Of a DNA stretch of 64,000 nucleotides, positions 1 through 11,179 are shown piece after piece. The translations under genes were made by a program, and so were the position numbers. Position 1 is the first letter of the stretch, and every line of letters begins with the position of its first letter. Origin of the DNA: Paragonimus westermani (taxonomy: Eukaryota; Platyhelminthes; Trematoda; Plagiorchiida; Troglotrematidae); assembly GCA_008508345.1 (NCBI GenBank), contig QNGE01000872.1, positions 110,631 to 174,630 on the forward strand. Reading direction: 5' to 3'. Below the pieces are notes generated by a model that was given only the letters and a program-made list of their open reading frames with translations, was not told where the DNA came from and did not search any database.

Positions 1-149
1 AGAAGGCGTCCAATAAAGCACAATCTTTATTGTCCAAATCGCCAGTCACATGCAACGCGCGCTCTCTCGTTTATGAGTCATAATTCCAACCCGCAACACC
101 ACCCGGTTTCCGTTCACACGTCGTGTGCACTTCTGACCGGTTTACGTGT

Positions 150-515
150 GTGATCGGCGCCTTCTATCGGGGGGTTTTCTGCCTGCCATTCCTCGTCTGT
201 TTGTCCGATTTCGTTGCGCAATGGCTCATCCGGCTGCTCGTGCTGTCCGCCATCCACCCAATGTTGGCCTTGACCGTATTCCAACATCGTGTCGAGATGT
301 TCCCCCACATGTTGGAAAAACCACGCCTCCGATCTGGCCGTCTGTCGTATTTTGCCTGCCCTGCCTCGCCCGTTGGTCCGATCCAGTCGAGCGATGACTC
401 ATCCGGTCGCGCACGTTGTTCTTGATTCGATCGCAGCAGGTTTTTGAACGTAACTCCCCGCGTTGAGGTATTCGGCCGAGCGTTCGAAAACTCGCACCTC
501 CGACCTGACAATCTA
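150..515. repeat. Degenerate tandem repeat, about 173-bp period, about two copies
   Basis: Matching landmarks recur at a constant offset. GCCTGCC occurs at 181 and 354, CATCCGG at 227 and 400, and CCTCCGA-like text near 326 and 497. The copies have diverged by substitutions and small indels. The open frames crossing this GC-rich stretch on both strands are probably a by-product of base composition and duplication, since none resembles a known protein. Satellite-like or minisatellite DNA is the simplest reading. Confidence 0.6.
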
Positions 516-519
516 CCAC

Positions 520-1664
520 AATATGTATACGTAGTTATGTAGGTATCACAGCTTGTGTTGGTTTGATAGTGCATATACGAGTTTATTGAGAATGCTGCAG
601 TGGTATGATCCGCATACTTAGATTTTGCCTAGATTGGTTTATGCAAGTCGCCGGAATAAGGACAGCAATATTTGACAGTACCGTGACAAAAAACAAAAAT
701 GCTCAACTTTCAAAGCTCGCAACGACATCCTTGAGACCCGCACAATAGCATCCCAGATGACAACGCCCTTGATTATTCAGCAGGCAGTTATAGTGGTTTG
801 TCTGCTCATCACTAACTGCTTCCGCTGGTATTGAACTCGTGTTTGTATTTGGTTTAACTCCTACCCTTGTCCGACTTGAGCAATGACTTCAGTCAGTTGC
901 TCCTCACTCCCACAACCCGTAGTAAAGCTCACTTTAAACGCAAATGAAAAAAGAAATGAGTAAAAGTGCGCCCAAATATTACATTTATACAAAGTGTAAA
1001 TGAGTTTCCACAATCCTGAATAAGCCATGCTAGTGATCCTATATATACAAACTCAGTCAAAAGCATCCATTAAATAAGGAATCCAGTACTAGGTCAGACG
1101 CAACCGCAACCTCTAAATGCTTGAGAGATTCATATTTTTGATGCAATACAAAGGGATTTCACGCTAAAAAGAGAAAACACAGTGTGAAGTTGGAATATCT
1201 TTCTCTTAGGCTTTGGTTTGCTGGGAGTAAGCCCCTTAATCCCCTGGAGGTGAAGAAAATTAGGGAGGCAAGTGATCGCAAAATGGAATCGTTTAAAGCA
1301 GCGGAGTCAATTCTACTTTGTCTTAATGTGTTGAGTAGCTGAGTGAACATGTGAGATGAGATTGTACATTAGCCAAAATGTTGGTTCGAACAAACCTCAC
1401 GTGACAAATTCTGACGAAATAAAGGCATCGCCTAAAGGATTTGTAAGGTCAAATGTCTTGTCCTTGAATGGATTATCAGTAACTATAAGCTGAGCACCGA
1501 CATACGAAACGAACAGTTTTATCTTTTACCGAAACTGAACTTTATTTTGTACATGTTGAGGATTTTAAACGTTTCCAATTATTTCATATAATGCAGCAGA
1601 CTACTGTTCTCTGTGAAGAATATAAGCACACTTTTAAGATAAATGTAGAAACTTGGTTTGAAAA
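520..1664. other. No gene recognised
   Basis: AT-rich, with stops in all frames at ordinary density. The only notable open frame is about 63 codons on the minus strand (1159-1350), and it matches no family I know. I see no convincing repeat or RNA gene. Confidence 0.5.
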
Positions 1665-1952
1665 CTAGAGGGCCAGAACGAAGCACCGCTCGAAGTGGAC
1701 GAAGCTCTTGTTATTATTTAGTGCTGTGTACAAATAGATTAAAGCCACATACAGTCGATGTCCTTTTTTGCACTTCAGCTTGTTCTTTTCAAAACGAAGT
1801 GCCAGACTAGTCAAGTAGTGCTCCAAGTAAAGCTTGTCAACCGGGTGACTCTTTGTCAGGATTAGATAATCGATCACATTGCTTGTGTGAAGATAACAAT
1901 GACTGGCAACCACTCCTTCAGCTTCCTGCCAAGCCTGTTCAAATCGGGACAT
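1665..1952 (-). CDS. Exon-like open frame, unidentified
   Basis: A 95-codon frame begins with ATG and ends in a stop. It encodes a hydrophilic, probably helical protein rich in Leu, Tyr, His and Lys, with segments such as VIDYLILTKSHP near residue 26 and LYVALIYLYTALN near residue 66. Amino-acid use resembles a real exon more than most frames nearby, and the helical Leu/Tyr pattern is loosely like trafficking alpha-solenoid proteins. I cannot assign a family and do not claim a function. It could be one exon of a minus-strand gene whose other exons lie outside or are unrecognisable here, or a chance frame. Confidence 0.3.
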   Translation of the reverse strand: MSRFEQAWQEAEGVVASHCYLHTSNVIDYLILTKSHPVDKLYLEHYLTSLALRFEKNKLKCKKGHRLYVALIYLYTALNNNKSFVHFERCFVLAL

Positions 1953-4064
1953 ATAGACGTTTAGCCACTACCATTTGCAAATAACGTTAGGATTACCTGG
2001 CAGCAATCTCCAAATTAGCACTGCAGCTGTGATATAGGCACCACTCAGGCACGTTTAAACTTTTTTCACCAATTGCGTAACATTGTCAGTAACTGACACT
2101 CTGTGTTTAAAGCTTAACAACCAAAATTCATGATTCGTCGCGAGATATGTCGTTACCAATAGGAACCGAATCACTGATATCACATCCAAAGTGTGTTCGA
2201 GTTTTCTTGAAATTCATCCCTCAAACTAAGTGTCCACTCAGTTAATTCCAGAAATTTACTTTGTACATTGTGGTACCCTGCGACATACTCTCACTATCTA
2301 ACTGATGAATTTTCTAAATATTTACACAGCCTCCACGAGTAAGTGTGTGACATGTGTGTGGAATGCAACTGTAGTAAGGTACGTGAACGGTTTACATTGT
2401 TCAACATCCACACGGGTTTTGGTCAAGATCTTGTTCTGAACCTAACTATTTTCAATGAAGTAGTTTTGCACTGTCATGGTGACGTTGATACCAACTGTTT
2501 TGTTCATAGCACAGAATAACTGGCCACTGTTTTTCGCCTCATAATCTCATATGTGCGCTTAGGAATATGCAAAGAAATTTACCAGGCCATAAATCGTGTG
2601 CAGTAGCGTTACTGACTGCTCTACTAAAATTTTGTTTGAAAAAAGCACTGTTTAACTACGTTTGACACTCACAGCCGTCGATCTTGAATTGACGTTCAAA
2701 TACAAGACGACCTATTACAGATATGCGACATCTATCACTATAACGTGTAAAGTTTCCTGACGAACGCAATGAACTTGTATGTATTTGTCGTTAAAACTCA
2801 CATCCAGCGGCTAACGGGAATTCTACCACTCGTTGAAAGAAATCTACCCACTGAGGAAAAAGACATCTTACTAATAGGGTAACAGAAAACCCCATACACC
2901 TGGTTAATTCATCCGAAAAGCTGATCCAACATTTATACCCTATATCTAACTGTATTCCTGGTTTTATGGGTTTTTCATGACGTTCCTTGATCCATCAAGA
3001 GAACTGAGTGAAAACATCGATAAATGGCCTCCACAGCTTACTTAATGAGGTAACTCAGCAATCCAGCTGCGCGATATCAACACCACACATGTAAATACGC
3101 ACACTAGTTGGTGAATTTATACGACTGCTTAACAAGGAAAGTGCACGGAAAGAGTTCACAGATTAACGCAGGTAGTCTTTGAGAACAACGGTTAAGGTGC
3201 ATAACATGGGAGCAACAAAATCGAGCTTTTGACATTATTATGGCCCACTGTGATGGAACCTTGAGAAATTGTATGGCATTCACAATTGTACGTTTGCGGT
3301 CGCTTTATTATTGTTAGGCCTAGTTCATGCGAGTGAGTACCGCGGGAAATAATACAGTGATATTACTGTTTAAATCATTTTAAACCCAAATACGGTAAAG
3401 TTATGATGTTATATCCTTACGTGAGGTTGTAAAAACTGTTGTGTTCACACTTCACGATTATATTTTGCTATCCATTTTTGCACCCTTTATATACGTCCTT
3501 CTTTGTCTTTATATGACAGCTTTGTTTGAAAAGCATCTTCATCATTTTTTAATTTGATTGGTTACAGCAATAAACGACATTTTCTGTGCAACTCTTCTGT
3601 ATTCTCATTTTGAGTGAATTTTTGGCTGATGAACTAATTGCACAATGACGCCTCTTTCAGCCTCACATATCTGCCGAGATATCAATGCCCAACGTTTCGC
3701 CATTCTATGCTGTGTGTGGAATTATATATCCAACGTTCTCTGAATCTACCCAATGGCGCCGTGTTTTATCATTACCAATTCAATACAACTTGTCAGTGGG
3801 TAGTTCTATTTTTATCCATATGTGTTTATTTTTACTTGTACGCACATTTTTTATCATCACTATTTTTTCGGTGCTATCGTATTCTTTATCAATTTTTCAA
3901 TTCGAATGATTAGATCACCACAAAATTGTTGAGTCCTTTTATAATTTTCCGTGTAGTACTTCATCTTAGAATCTTGCTACTATTAACAGTGTCCCGCGAC
4001 ACTAGGGCACTGACATTAAAAGCGAATACAATGTTGCCCTAAATGGGCTTGGTTACAGCGCCCG
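1953..4064. other. No gene recognised
   Basis: AT-rich intergenic or intronic DNA. The overlapping plus frames at 3638-3913 are hydrophobic low-complexity translations of T-rich sequence, not a credible membrane protein. No repeat or RNA gene was identified. Confidence 0.5.
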
Positions 4065-4065
4065 A

Positions 4066-4404
4066 AATTACAGACTAGGGTTTCATGAAATTGGAACTGT
4101 TTTTACTACCCAGGGTATAACATCGGAGAAAATACCATTTTCATACGTGGTTCAATATCTGCCTTTCGACGTTGCTGCAGAGGTTCAGGATCTGTTGAAA
4201 TCCGTTCTTTCTGATTTCCCTAACACTCTTTTAGAAGACGCAATCATGAATGTTATTGAAAAATTAGAGGCCAAATGGCTGTTCGACTTGGTTAACCCCG
4301 TCAAACTAGACCATCGTTCGTTTTCCATCCCAACTACTACGTTACATGGGAGGTCTTTTGAGTCAGCAGAAACTCTCCTTTATTGTTGTGACCATTCAAG
4401 CTAG
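4066..4404 (+). pseudogene. Ty3/gypsy gag relic
   Basis: One frame from about 4081 carries the usual gag capsid pattern of flatworm Ty3/gypsy elements: FTTQGIT, then FSYVVQYLPFDVAAEVQDLL, then a stretch equivalent to the DNPYxxLKEAIIxRT segment (here FPNTLLEDAIMNVIEK). Family gags continue for hundreds of residues and usually end in a zinc knuckle. Here the frame loses similarity after about 65 residues and stops at 4404. No LTR, protease or reverse transcriptase could be placed nearby, so this is an isolated fragment. Confidence 0.55.
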
Positions 4405-5640
4405 AAAATTACGATGCTTTTCAAAAGATAAAGGTGAAGTTGAAAAAACAATGTATTTAAAATGAGAGAGATGAATTACAAAATATAGCAACTGAATATA
4501 AAGACTACATTACAAGATATTTGGAAAAAGAAGTGTAACAAACTTCCGCGAGCAGTTAATGCAACCATCCTGATGTACGCTTTGTACAGTGAGACCTGGC
4601 AACTTGTAAACCTAACCAAACTATTCCAGTAGGATCTCCCAGAATTAACAGACATAAATTGGTAACCAACTAACTATTAACATTTTTCATACACAGTAAG
4701 ACAAACATGACATGACAGTTTGACTGTATGCCAAACTGTGGAAGTTACTGTGACAAACCTCACCAAAGAAATCCGATTAGAAAGAGCTAATCACCAACTA
4801 AAGTCCAGATACCAATATACTTACCCCTAAAAAGAATGTTGATGCAGTTGTCCCAGGATTAGGCAGGACGTTAAGTAAATTTAAATTTCAATGCTTCACA
4901 GGTTCCGCAGGTTTTAGAGGAACCTCAAGTTATGCTACTGCTAGGAATTACTATTTAGATTAGTAGCTTATTTCTCATGTTGTACAACTGCTGACGATAA
5001 ACGGATGCCAGACTGAAAGCCCAGAATTCCCTGGGTTGTTTCACTCGACGTCCGATGTGATGCGGACATCATTTTCCTGAAAGCTTCTCAAGACAAACTT
5101 AATATAGTGCCACTAAGGAGGACTATGACGAAAATCTAAGAAAAACACGGTTTATGACTTCGTCGACTGAGGGAACAGTTTCATACAGCAGATTGGTCGG
5201 GCAGTATTTTATACAGAATACTGGGAGAAGCACAATTGATAGTAGTCTAATCCTCGTTACAAAAAAATTGTTTGACGATAACATGCGGTCGGAGTTGTTA
5301 AGAATGCGGTTGTGATTTGCCAACGTAAAATTGTTCTTTCAGAGATCAACATTATTTTTATTTCCGTCATCGTCATCCCAGAAAGTCACACATTAATGAT
5401 TCGCACCGATGCTTCACAGAAAGGAAATAAGGTAAGGTGAGGTATTCACGAAGTATGAGCTATAGAGGCCGATAAAAATCGTCTGTGTGAACTATAGGAG
5501 GCGTAATATTACTCTAATTATGGTTTGTTGAAACGCTGGCGAACTTATATCCTTCCTAAAGCCAACGATTTCGAGGATAAATCTGAAGCCCAGTCTCACA
5601 AGTGAACCAGGACGATTTTTTGTCTCGACAAAGAAACGCA
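4405..5640. other. No gene recognised
   Basis: A stretch near 5397-5430 reads LMIRTDASQKG, which recalls the RNase H start of Ty3/gypsy pol, but the frame breaks at once and nothing else supports it. The rest is AT-rich with frequent stops. Confidence 0.4.
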
Positions 5641-5699
5641 TTCAATCTCATACATAGCAATGCAGAGTTATTTGCTTGTCCTTTGCCAAGAGCGAGAAA

Positions 5700-5885
5700 A
5701 AGTGTGGGTCAGACAATGTCAATGTGTATTCAGAATCTCCACCAGGATATGTGTGAGTGGCTGCCAGCGTTGCTTTATAGACGTTGATCTTAGGTTCCTT
5801 ACACTAATTACATTGAAAGTCTGTCCAAATGAAGTGAATATAGTTCATCACACTCTGTATACGTTACTACTGTTACCACTGTCCT
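5700..5885 (+). repeat. RTE-element leader repeat, copy A
   Basis: This stretch is closely similar (by eye well over 80%) to the reverse complement of 32575-32760. Shared text includes GTGTATTCAGAA, CCAGGATATGTGTGA, AGACGTTGATCTTA, TTCCTTACACTAATTAC and TGTCCAAATGAAGTGAATAT. It lies directly upstream of an RTE endonuclease frame in the same orientation, so I infer that it is the 5' leader of that element family. It could also be an independent interspersed repeat that happens to lie next to the RTE fragment. Confidence 0.6.
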
Positions 5886-6044
5886 ATCAAATTTAGCTCT
5901 CAGGCCCCTCTCGATTCCCAATTCTGATAACATCTCTGCAGGTCACACAGCAGATATGATTAATCATAGTAACACTGTGCCGATAAGTCCCACCTCTCGC
6001 CACTCAGTCACAGACCTCCCTCGTCCTGTGCTTCGACCTAGAAC

Positions 6045-6760
6045 TCAAAGTAGTATAGGTGCCTTCAACGTTCGTACTCTAAAACAAATAAGTCAACAGG
6101 CTACTCTCGCACGAACGTTAGACTCGTTATCTACTGACGTTTGCTGTCTCAGAGACTAGAATCCACGACAGTAGTCAACGTATGGAATTAACAGCACCTT
6201 CACTTTCTATCCGATACTGGTTATACACTTCAGGTGACTCTCCGGCCGCCGTCACCGGTCAAGCTGGAGTAGGTATAGTCCTCAGCACGACGGCCGCAGC
6301 CGCATTGGCAGATTGGATTCCTGTTACTAATAGACTTTGTGCCGTCCGCTTGGCAGGTTTTGTTAAGATCAGTTCTAGACGCCAAAGCGTCAGAAATCTT
6401 TTTGTTGTGTCTGCTCATGCTCCAACTGACTGTGATGACATCGGCCTCAAGGACGTCTTTTATTCGGATCTGGCCGCTCTCCTCCGGTCGACACGTGGTT
6501 CTGATATAGTCGTTCTGGCCGGAGATATGAACGCCCAGGTCGGCCGCCTTGGTGAGGTCGAATCTCGTTTAGGTGGCAGGTTTGGGATAGCATCACATCG
6601 GTCGGACAATGGCGGGCGACTATTGCAGCTGTGCGCCGAACATAGGCTGTTTTTAGCCAGCACTAGTTTTAGGCATCGTGCACGTCATTGCTATACTTGG
6701 CGCCCTCCCTCTCTGAGTCAGACCTGGTCTCAGATAGACCACCTAGGTGAGTCACTTTGA
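6045..6760 (+). pseudogene. RTE-type LINE endonuclease domain, 3'-truncated
   Basis: Encodes an apurinic-type (APE) endonuclease that nicks target DNA for target-primed reverse transcription. Visible motifs in order are GAFNVRTL (catalytic Asn region), SETRI (catalytic Glu), a long core with LYTSGDS and TGQAGVGIVLS, then DIVVLAGDMNAQVG, RSDNGGRLLQLC and QIDHL. A one-base deletion near 6150 shifts the frame between the CCL and SETR segments. The final S-D-H segment of the domain and the whole reverse transcriptase are missing. The frame ends at 6760 in unrelated sequence, just after a splice-donor-like CTAG/GTGAGT. Similar endonuclease text recurs at 39160-39790, 53700-53950 and 57030-57520. 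Confidence 0.85.
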
Positions 6761-7590
6761 AATCTCACTAAGAAGGACTGTATGTAGGTTACTAAGTCAT
6801 TTTAAATTGTCATAAGTAATAAAAGTGGTTCGTGGATATACCCACATTAATGTGGGCTTTCAACACACATTCATAATTATGAATGTATCCAAAGTTCAGT
6901 GAGTCCCAGTATGGACAAGATCATTTTAACGTATGCCGTGCGTTATTCGTACACCACTGTGCTACGCGCACACGTACGCGTATAAAGGATACGTAAATTT
7001 GTTTATATATTCTTGAATTTCCCCCAACTTTACCTTTGCGTCGGCTTCATTATCAAGTTCAAGCTTAACCGCTTTGACGCCCTATGTATCAAGCATGAGA
7101 GTGAAAAGACTAACTGGAAGTGGATTTTCAGAACACCCATCATACAGCTCCTTCAAACCGGAAATCGTACTTTCGTTAGCCTTGTTGAAAGAAAGACAGT
7201 GTGAAAACATCAATTTCATTGTGTCGTTGTCGAGTGGAAGTCCACTTTTGTTTACTAAAAGCAAATGAACATCCCGAATATTCATATCAATAATTGCGGC
7301 GCTTCTCTCGGTTAGGGAATCACAGGTGACCTTGAAAACAACTCAGAAGCACTGCTTCACTGATTTCTTACAGATCTGAAGGTAGAATTCTTGTACAGTA
7401 CATCTGCCTCGAAGTGCTTCGGTGAGAAGCGGTAATACGGAGTTTGTGGTTTCATAACAGATACGATCTCGGTTTAACAGTCAGTTCGTTTTCCGTCCGT
7501 TCCGATCATGTGGACTGCTGAAATGGTGTGAGGTGTGTAGGGGGGTGGCTCAGCTAACAATAGTCGAACACCTAGGGAGTTGCACCGTTT
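6761..7590. other. No recognised gene; exon-like minus frame at about 7000-7285
   Basis: On the minus strand from about 7297 to 7000 a frame reads almost without interruption for some 95 codons with a single TAG at the codon after residue 67. It contains segments such as DVHLLLVNKSGLPLDND and KLELDNEADAKVKL. The composition looks protein-coding, but I recognise no family. It may be an old exon or a relic of an unrecognised element. The rest of the interval shows nothing. Confidence 0.35.
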
Positions 7591-7719
7591 TTCATACAGC
7601 AACGGAAAGAAGATGCTGTACGGAGAAGGAAGGGATAAATGGGATTAGAAGGAAAGATCGAGAGAGAGCGAGAAAATGACAACGATGAAGGTACATGGAT
7701 TAATTCTGCCAATGACCAT

Positions 7720-7810
7720 CTTGAGGTAACCCGGATACCTAGCCGCCTCTTGGGTGCATCGACTGACGGTGCCAAGAAAATCGTCACCGGAAGTACATTC
7801 CATGTCGAAC
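7720..7810 (-). pseudogene. CR1-like LINE A, C-terminal tail
   Basis: The minus strand reads TWNVLPVTIFLAPSVDAPKRRL, broken only by substitutions. It corresponds to the family tail in which WNSLP is followed by a hydrophobic stretch, APSV and FKxxLD. It is collinear with the RT fragments upstream on the same strand, and this fixes the 3' end of the element near 7600. Confidence 0.6.
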
Positions 7811-8149
7811 TGTGCCGTCTACATCAGATGCTACTAGTTGGTATGGAAAACTTGTATTTATAGCCTCTGAGGCTAACTGTATCGGTGAGTGAGGAAAGAC
7901 TTCCGTTGAGGCGACCGGGAGATCACAGAATTTGATACGTTAGCATAAGGTCGACCATCAAACGCCTGTAGCCTTGGGGAAATAATTCCAGTTTTGATAG
8001 ACGGTCCTCACACGATACCGTGCATAAAACGTCAACCGTTTTGACGGTCCGACTATGAACAGACTCTAGAACGAAGATCTTTTTTCCAGTGCGGCACACT
8101 TTCCTGGATGTTGGTTTCCAGCAGTGGCCTCACTAGTGGCCATCGATAC

Positions 8150-8620
8150 GTGAGAATCTTCCGACTGATAAACTCTCACGAACCTTACCAAGCATTGCTA
8201 TCCTGCGACCGGCTTACTTTACCAAGGTATCAAGCACGCGGTATTGGTGGACATTGGCTAGAGTAGCGTCACCAATATCACATTTTTTAATGCTGTAAGG
8301 ACGAACGTACACAATCTTGGACTTGGGCTTATTGAAGGGTAGTCGATATTCCTCGGATCACAGAAGCAGTGCACCTGGTTTTTATGAGTCTTCTGTGTCT
8401 TCAACGCCGTGTAAAACGCATATGAATTTCGTATCATTAACAAAAATCACAAAGGGTTGTTTATTCATGCCTAGGAGGCCGTTTAGTGCTCGTCGCACTA
8501 AGTCGCGTTTTCCCCAAGCATGCAATTATCAGACGCGAAAATCAAAAGGCCGTTGGAGAGAGAGACCAGATCGTTATTCGACGAAATGTACCGGTGGTCT
8601 CTGATAGCGCTTTAAAAAGC
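8150..8620 (-). pseudogene. CR1-like LINE A, RT palm second half
   Basis: The minus strand encodes NGLLGMNKQPFVIFVNDTKF, equivalent to the VPQGSVLGPLLFVIFxND and ADDTK boxes, then SEEYRLPFNKPKSKIVYV and ATLANVHQYRVLD. That is the order of RT motifs B, C and D. The catalytic box is VNDTK instead of ADDTK, and several TAA/TGA codons interrupt the frame. Confidence 0.75.
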
Positions 8621-8997
8621 ACCGACACGCAAAATAGCTAGAGAAGCTAGAGACCGGAAGAATGTGACACGTGTGTCCTTCGGGCTCGCGCCACGGTCAC
8701 ATGACATGTGGACAAACAATCGGACAACATGCATCATGCGAACTTTCTTAATAGCCTAGGTACAATATGCAACTATGAGTTTTTGAACTATTTAACACAC
8801 CATACCGCAGGCAGGCCAGTGAAATCTCCAGGCCGCAACAGCCGTTAACGTAGACTAAGGATAATACAGGACCAGGATAGAGCCTCGTGATGCACCAGTT
8901 GTGGCACTGAATTACCTGGATGGTCCACTATCAAACCTAACTGTGTATGTGCGACAGGATACGTATAGATTAATGATGAGTAGACGGAGATTTGGAT

Positions 8998-9203
8998 TAT
9001 TTTCAAGTTGATCACCACTCACATTTGGTCGCAGCCTTCTCATTTAGATAGACTTTCCAACCAGTTTCTTTCGAAAAGAAGCACTAGACTCGAGTTTCGC
9101 TCTCATTAGAGCTCGTCAGTAGTGCATATCCTTGCCACGGCCGGGATTTGCACTCCGGCCATTACAATCATGAGGCAACCGTGTTTACCAATGCGCCATT
9201 GCG
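8998..9203 (-). mobile_element. tRNA-headed SINE
   Basis: On the minus strand the element starts with a box A-like TGGCGCATTGG (about 9198-9188). A box B-like GTGCAAATCCC sits inside a perfect CCGG...CCGG-flanked arm (about 9158-9141), followed by GTGGCAAGGATATGCACT and a body ending in AAATGTGAGTGGTGATCAACTTG. Related copies occur at 45761-45940 and, as tails only, near 13128 and 31533-31640. Internal Pol III promoter boxes plus dispersed copies fit a tRNA-derived SINE. The tRNA of origin is not identifiable. It interrupts LINE A between RT motifs. Confidence 0.7.
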
Positions 9204-9219
9204 TATCGTTTGGGCCCAA

Positions 9220-9605
9220 AACAAACCTCGCTGCAAAAACGCATAGTATTCAATTTGTCTAGCAGTACACTGTGACAGGCTTTATCGAGCGCCTTTGCGA
9301 ATCCTAGAAACATAACAAACTGGCAGGCGTTCTCTGGCAGATTTTTTCACGAGTCAGCGGCAATCAGTAGGTTGGTTGTGCATAAGTGACCACTGCTGAA
9401 CCCGTGCTGCTCCATTGCCATCCACCATGCCCTCCGTCACCTCTGACAAGCGTGGTAGTAGAAAAGTTGGTCTGAAATTAGTGGAATTCGTTCGATCCCC
9501 ACTCTTGTTGGTGGGAGAGCTGAAGGCGTGCTTCCAAGAGGCTAAAAATACAACTAGTAAGATATGAGAGACGGAACAAATAAGCAAGCGGTTCAAACAG
9601 CTCAT
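9220..9605 (-). pseudogene. CR1-like LINE A, RT first half
   Basis: The minus-strand frame contains LASWKHAFSSPTNKSGDRTN, NFRPTFLLPRLSEVTEGMVD and, after a frame break, GFAKALDKACHSVLLDKL. These match the family pattern WKHAxVxPIxKSGDRTNxxNYRPISLLP...LSKVxE... and YLDFAKAFDKVxHSxLLxKL. The catalytic Asp of motif A lies in the degraded FLGFAKALDK segment (usually YLDFAKAFDK) and appears replaced by Gly. Confidence 0.8.
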
Positions 9606-10837
9606 TTGCGCATTATTCTAGTATGGATGGAGGTATCTCATCAAGCCCTGGGGACTTATCAACGTGTGGTAGTATTAACCCAGCACGTACGTCAGCCGGT
9701 TTGAGGTTAGGGCGATCAGGATAGAGAACCGTGGCGCATGGTTCTGTCTCGGTGAGGTTACCTAAGGCACGTGCGTACTGAGTACTTTATACCTCTGTTG
9801 CCTCACAACCGGAGGTAGAGAATCCTGAAGGTCCCATGAGAGAATATGTAGCAACTTTCGGTCTGGCCAGGTAGGTGTTGTACACGCGTGAAGGACGCCT
9901 GTGTGCCCCACACTCGTGTCAAGGCTCGAGGTGTGTTTTGATTGGTCGCGGCTTCAACGACCAACGACTCACTCGTCTATGCACTTTAAAATGACCCGAA
10001 TGCTTGTAAATGGGACAATACATTGTGCGCTTCTACCGAGTCACTTGTTTTTACTACCGCTGTTACCGTTTGTTAGGCATGTAACGGATGGGGCTCGAAT
10101 GCAGATACAACAGTAGGCAAGGTACTCGAAGAATATTTCGGAGCAGTCAGTGATGGATCTCTTCGGTGAACTCTGTGATCGCTGTGAACGGCGTCTGTGC
10201 ATTAATTACGACTATATTTGTATGCCGGTAGTGGAGTGTTATCTTTTTTAAGAAAGGGTGCACTCCATAATGTTATCTTCACTTCTTTTAGACACCCAGT
10301 TCGTGATCTGAGCCAATGCGACTTGCAGTTAGGACGTGGAGTGTGAAGGAAAGCCCAGCCAGTTATCGCGATTTTCAGGTTTAACACAAAAGCCCTAGAT
10401 ATTCGTCTACCGTGCTACTTTCTTTAGGTAGTTGCCGTTTGGCTTGAGATCGGCGTCCCAGCATCTTTAGCGGGTTGGCTCGTCTGAAATTGCTTCGGAT
10501 CGACAAGAAAGCGCAGGTGCTCGTGGCATACAAGATGGGAACTGACTATGTCGTGGTCGCCTGCACTTAGTGGCGCACTAACTTATGTTACGTGGGGTTC
10601 CTTATTTAACACCATGTATAGTCGGGGTGGCCTGTGACCACCTCTGCATCTCGTGGGTTCACTGACGTGCTCGGTGAGTCCGACTATTTGCGTGAGATTG
10701 TGGAACCCAGTGACCGCAGTACCAGACGTTAGTCTGCTGGAGAGACATGTGTGCGAGAGAGTGAAATCGCCAAGAATGGTGGCGCGACATCCGGGGGTCG
10801 TGGTGGCTCATCTAGCAGCATGTACATCCTTTCATCC

Positions 10838-11179
10838 TTATATGAGTCTGCGATGTCCACGGTAGATGACGCCGACAGTGACATGTGACAAGTGGGACGT
10901 CTTAACACCTATCCACAAGGACTCTCCAAGCGAAAATAGTTTTGGGTCTTTGTTTAGAGCTGCGCGTAATTCAACACTGACGTAAACTGCCACGCATCTA
11001 CACCTACTGACCAGCCTATCCTTGCGAAAGACTGAATAATCAGGAAGTTCCATCCCTTGTTCGGATGTGTCCAGCGTTAGCCATTTCTCCATGATACCTG
11101 TGATCTTAGACCTCTTTGAGTCGACATGCTTCCGTAATTCCCTCACTTGTTTCTCTGGAGAAAAAGCACTGGTAAACAC
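10838..11179 (-). pseudogene. CR1-like LINE A, APE endonuclease fragment
   Basis: The frame includes KQVRELRKHVDSKRSKITGI, EKWLTLDTSEQGMELPDYSV, FRKDRLVSRCRCVAVYVSVE, ESLWIGV and HVTVGVIYRG. It parallels the CR1/Jockey endonuclease core: ITETWL, LPGYSLFRKDR, GGGVAVYV, ESLWIE, VGVIYRPP. The catalytic ETWL glutamate appears as EKWL. It is collinear with the RT parts at 9605-8150. Confidence 0.75.

Noticed and set aside
164..574. Overlapping long ORFs on both strands near the left edge
   Set aside because: They follow a GC-rich tandem repeat, where open frames arise from composition. No protein family matches.
5397..5430. Gypsy RNase H start (TDASQKG)
   Set aside because: Only about ten residues match, and the frame breaks directly afterwards.
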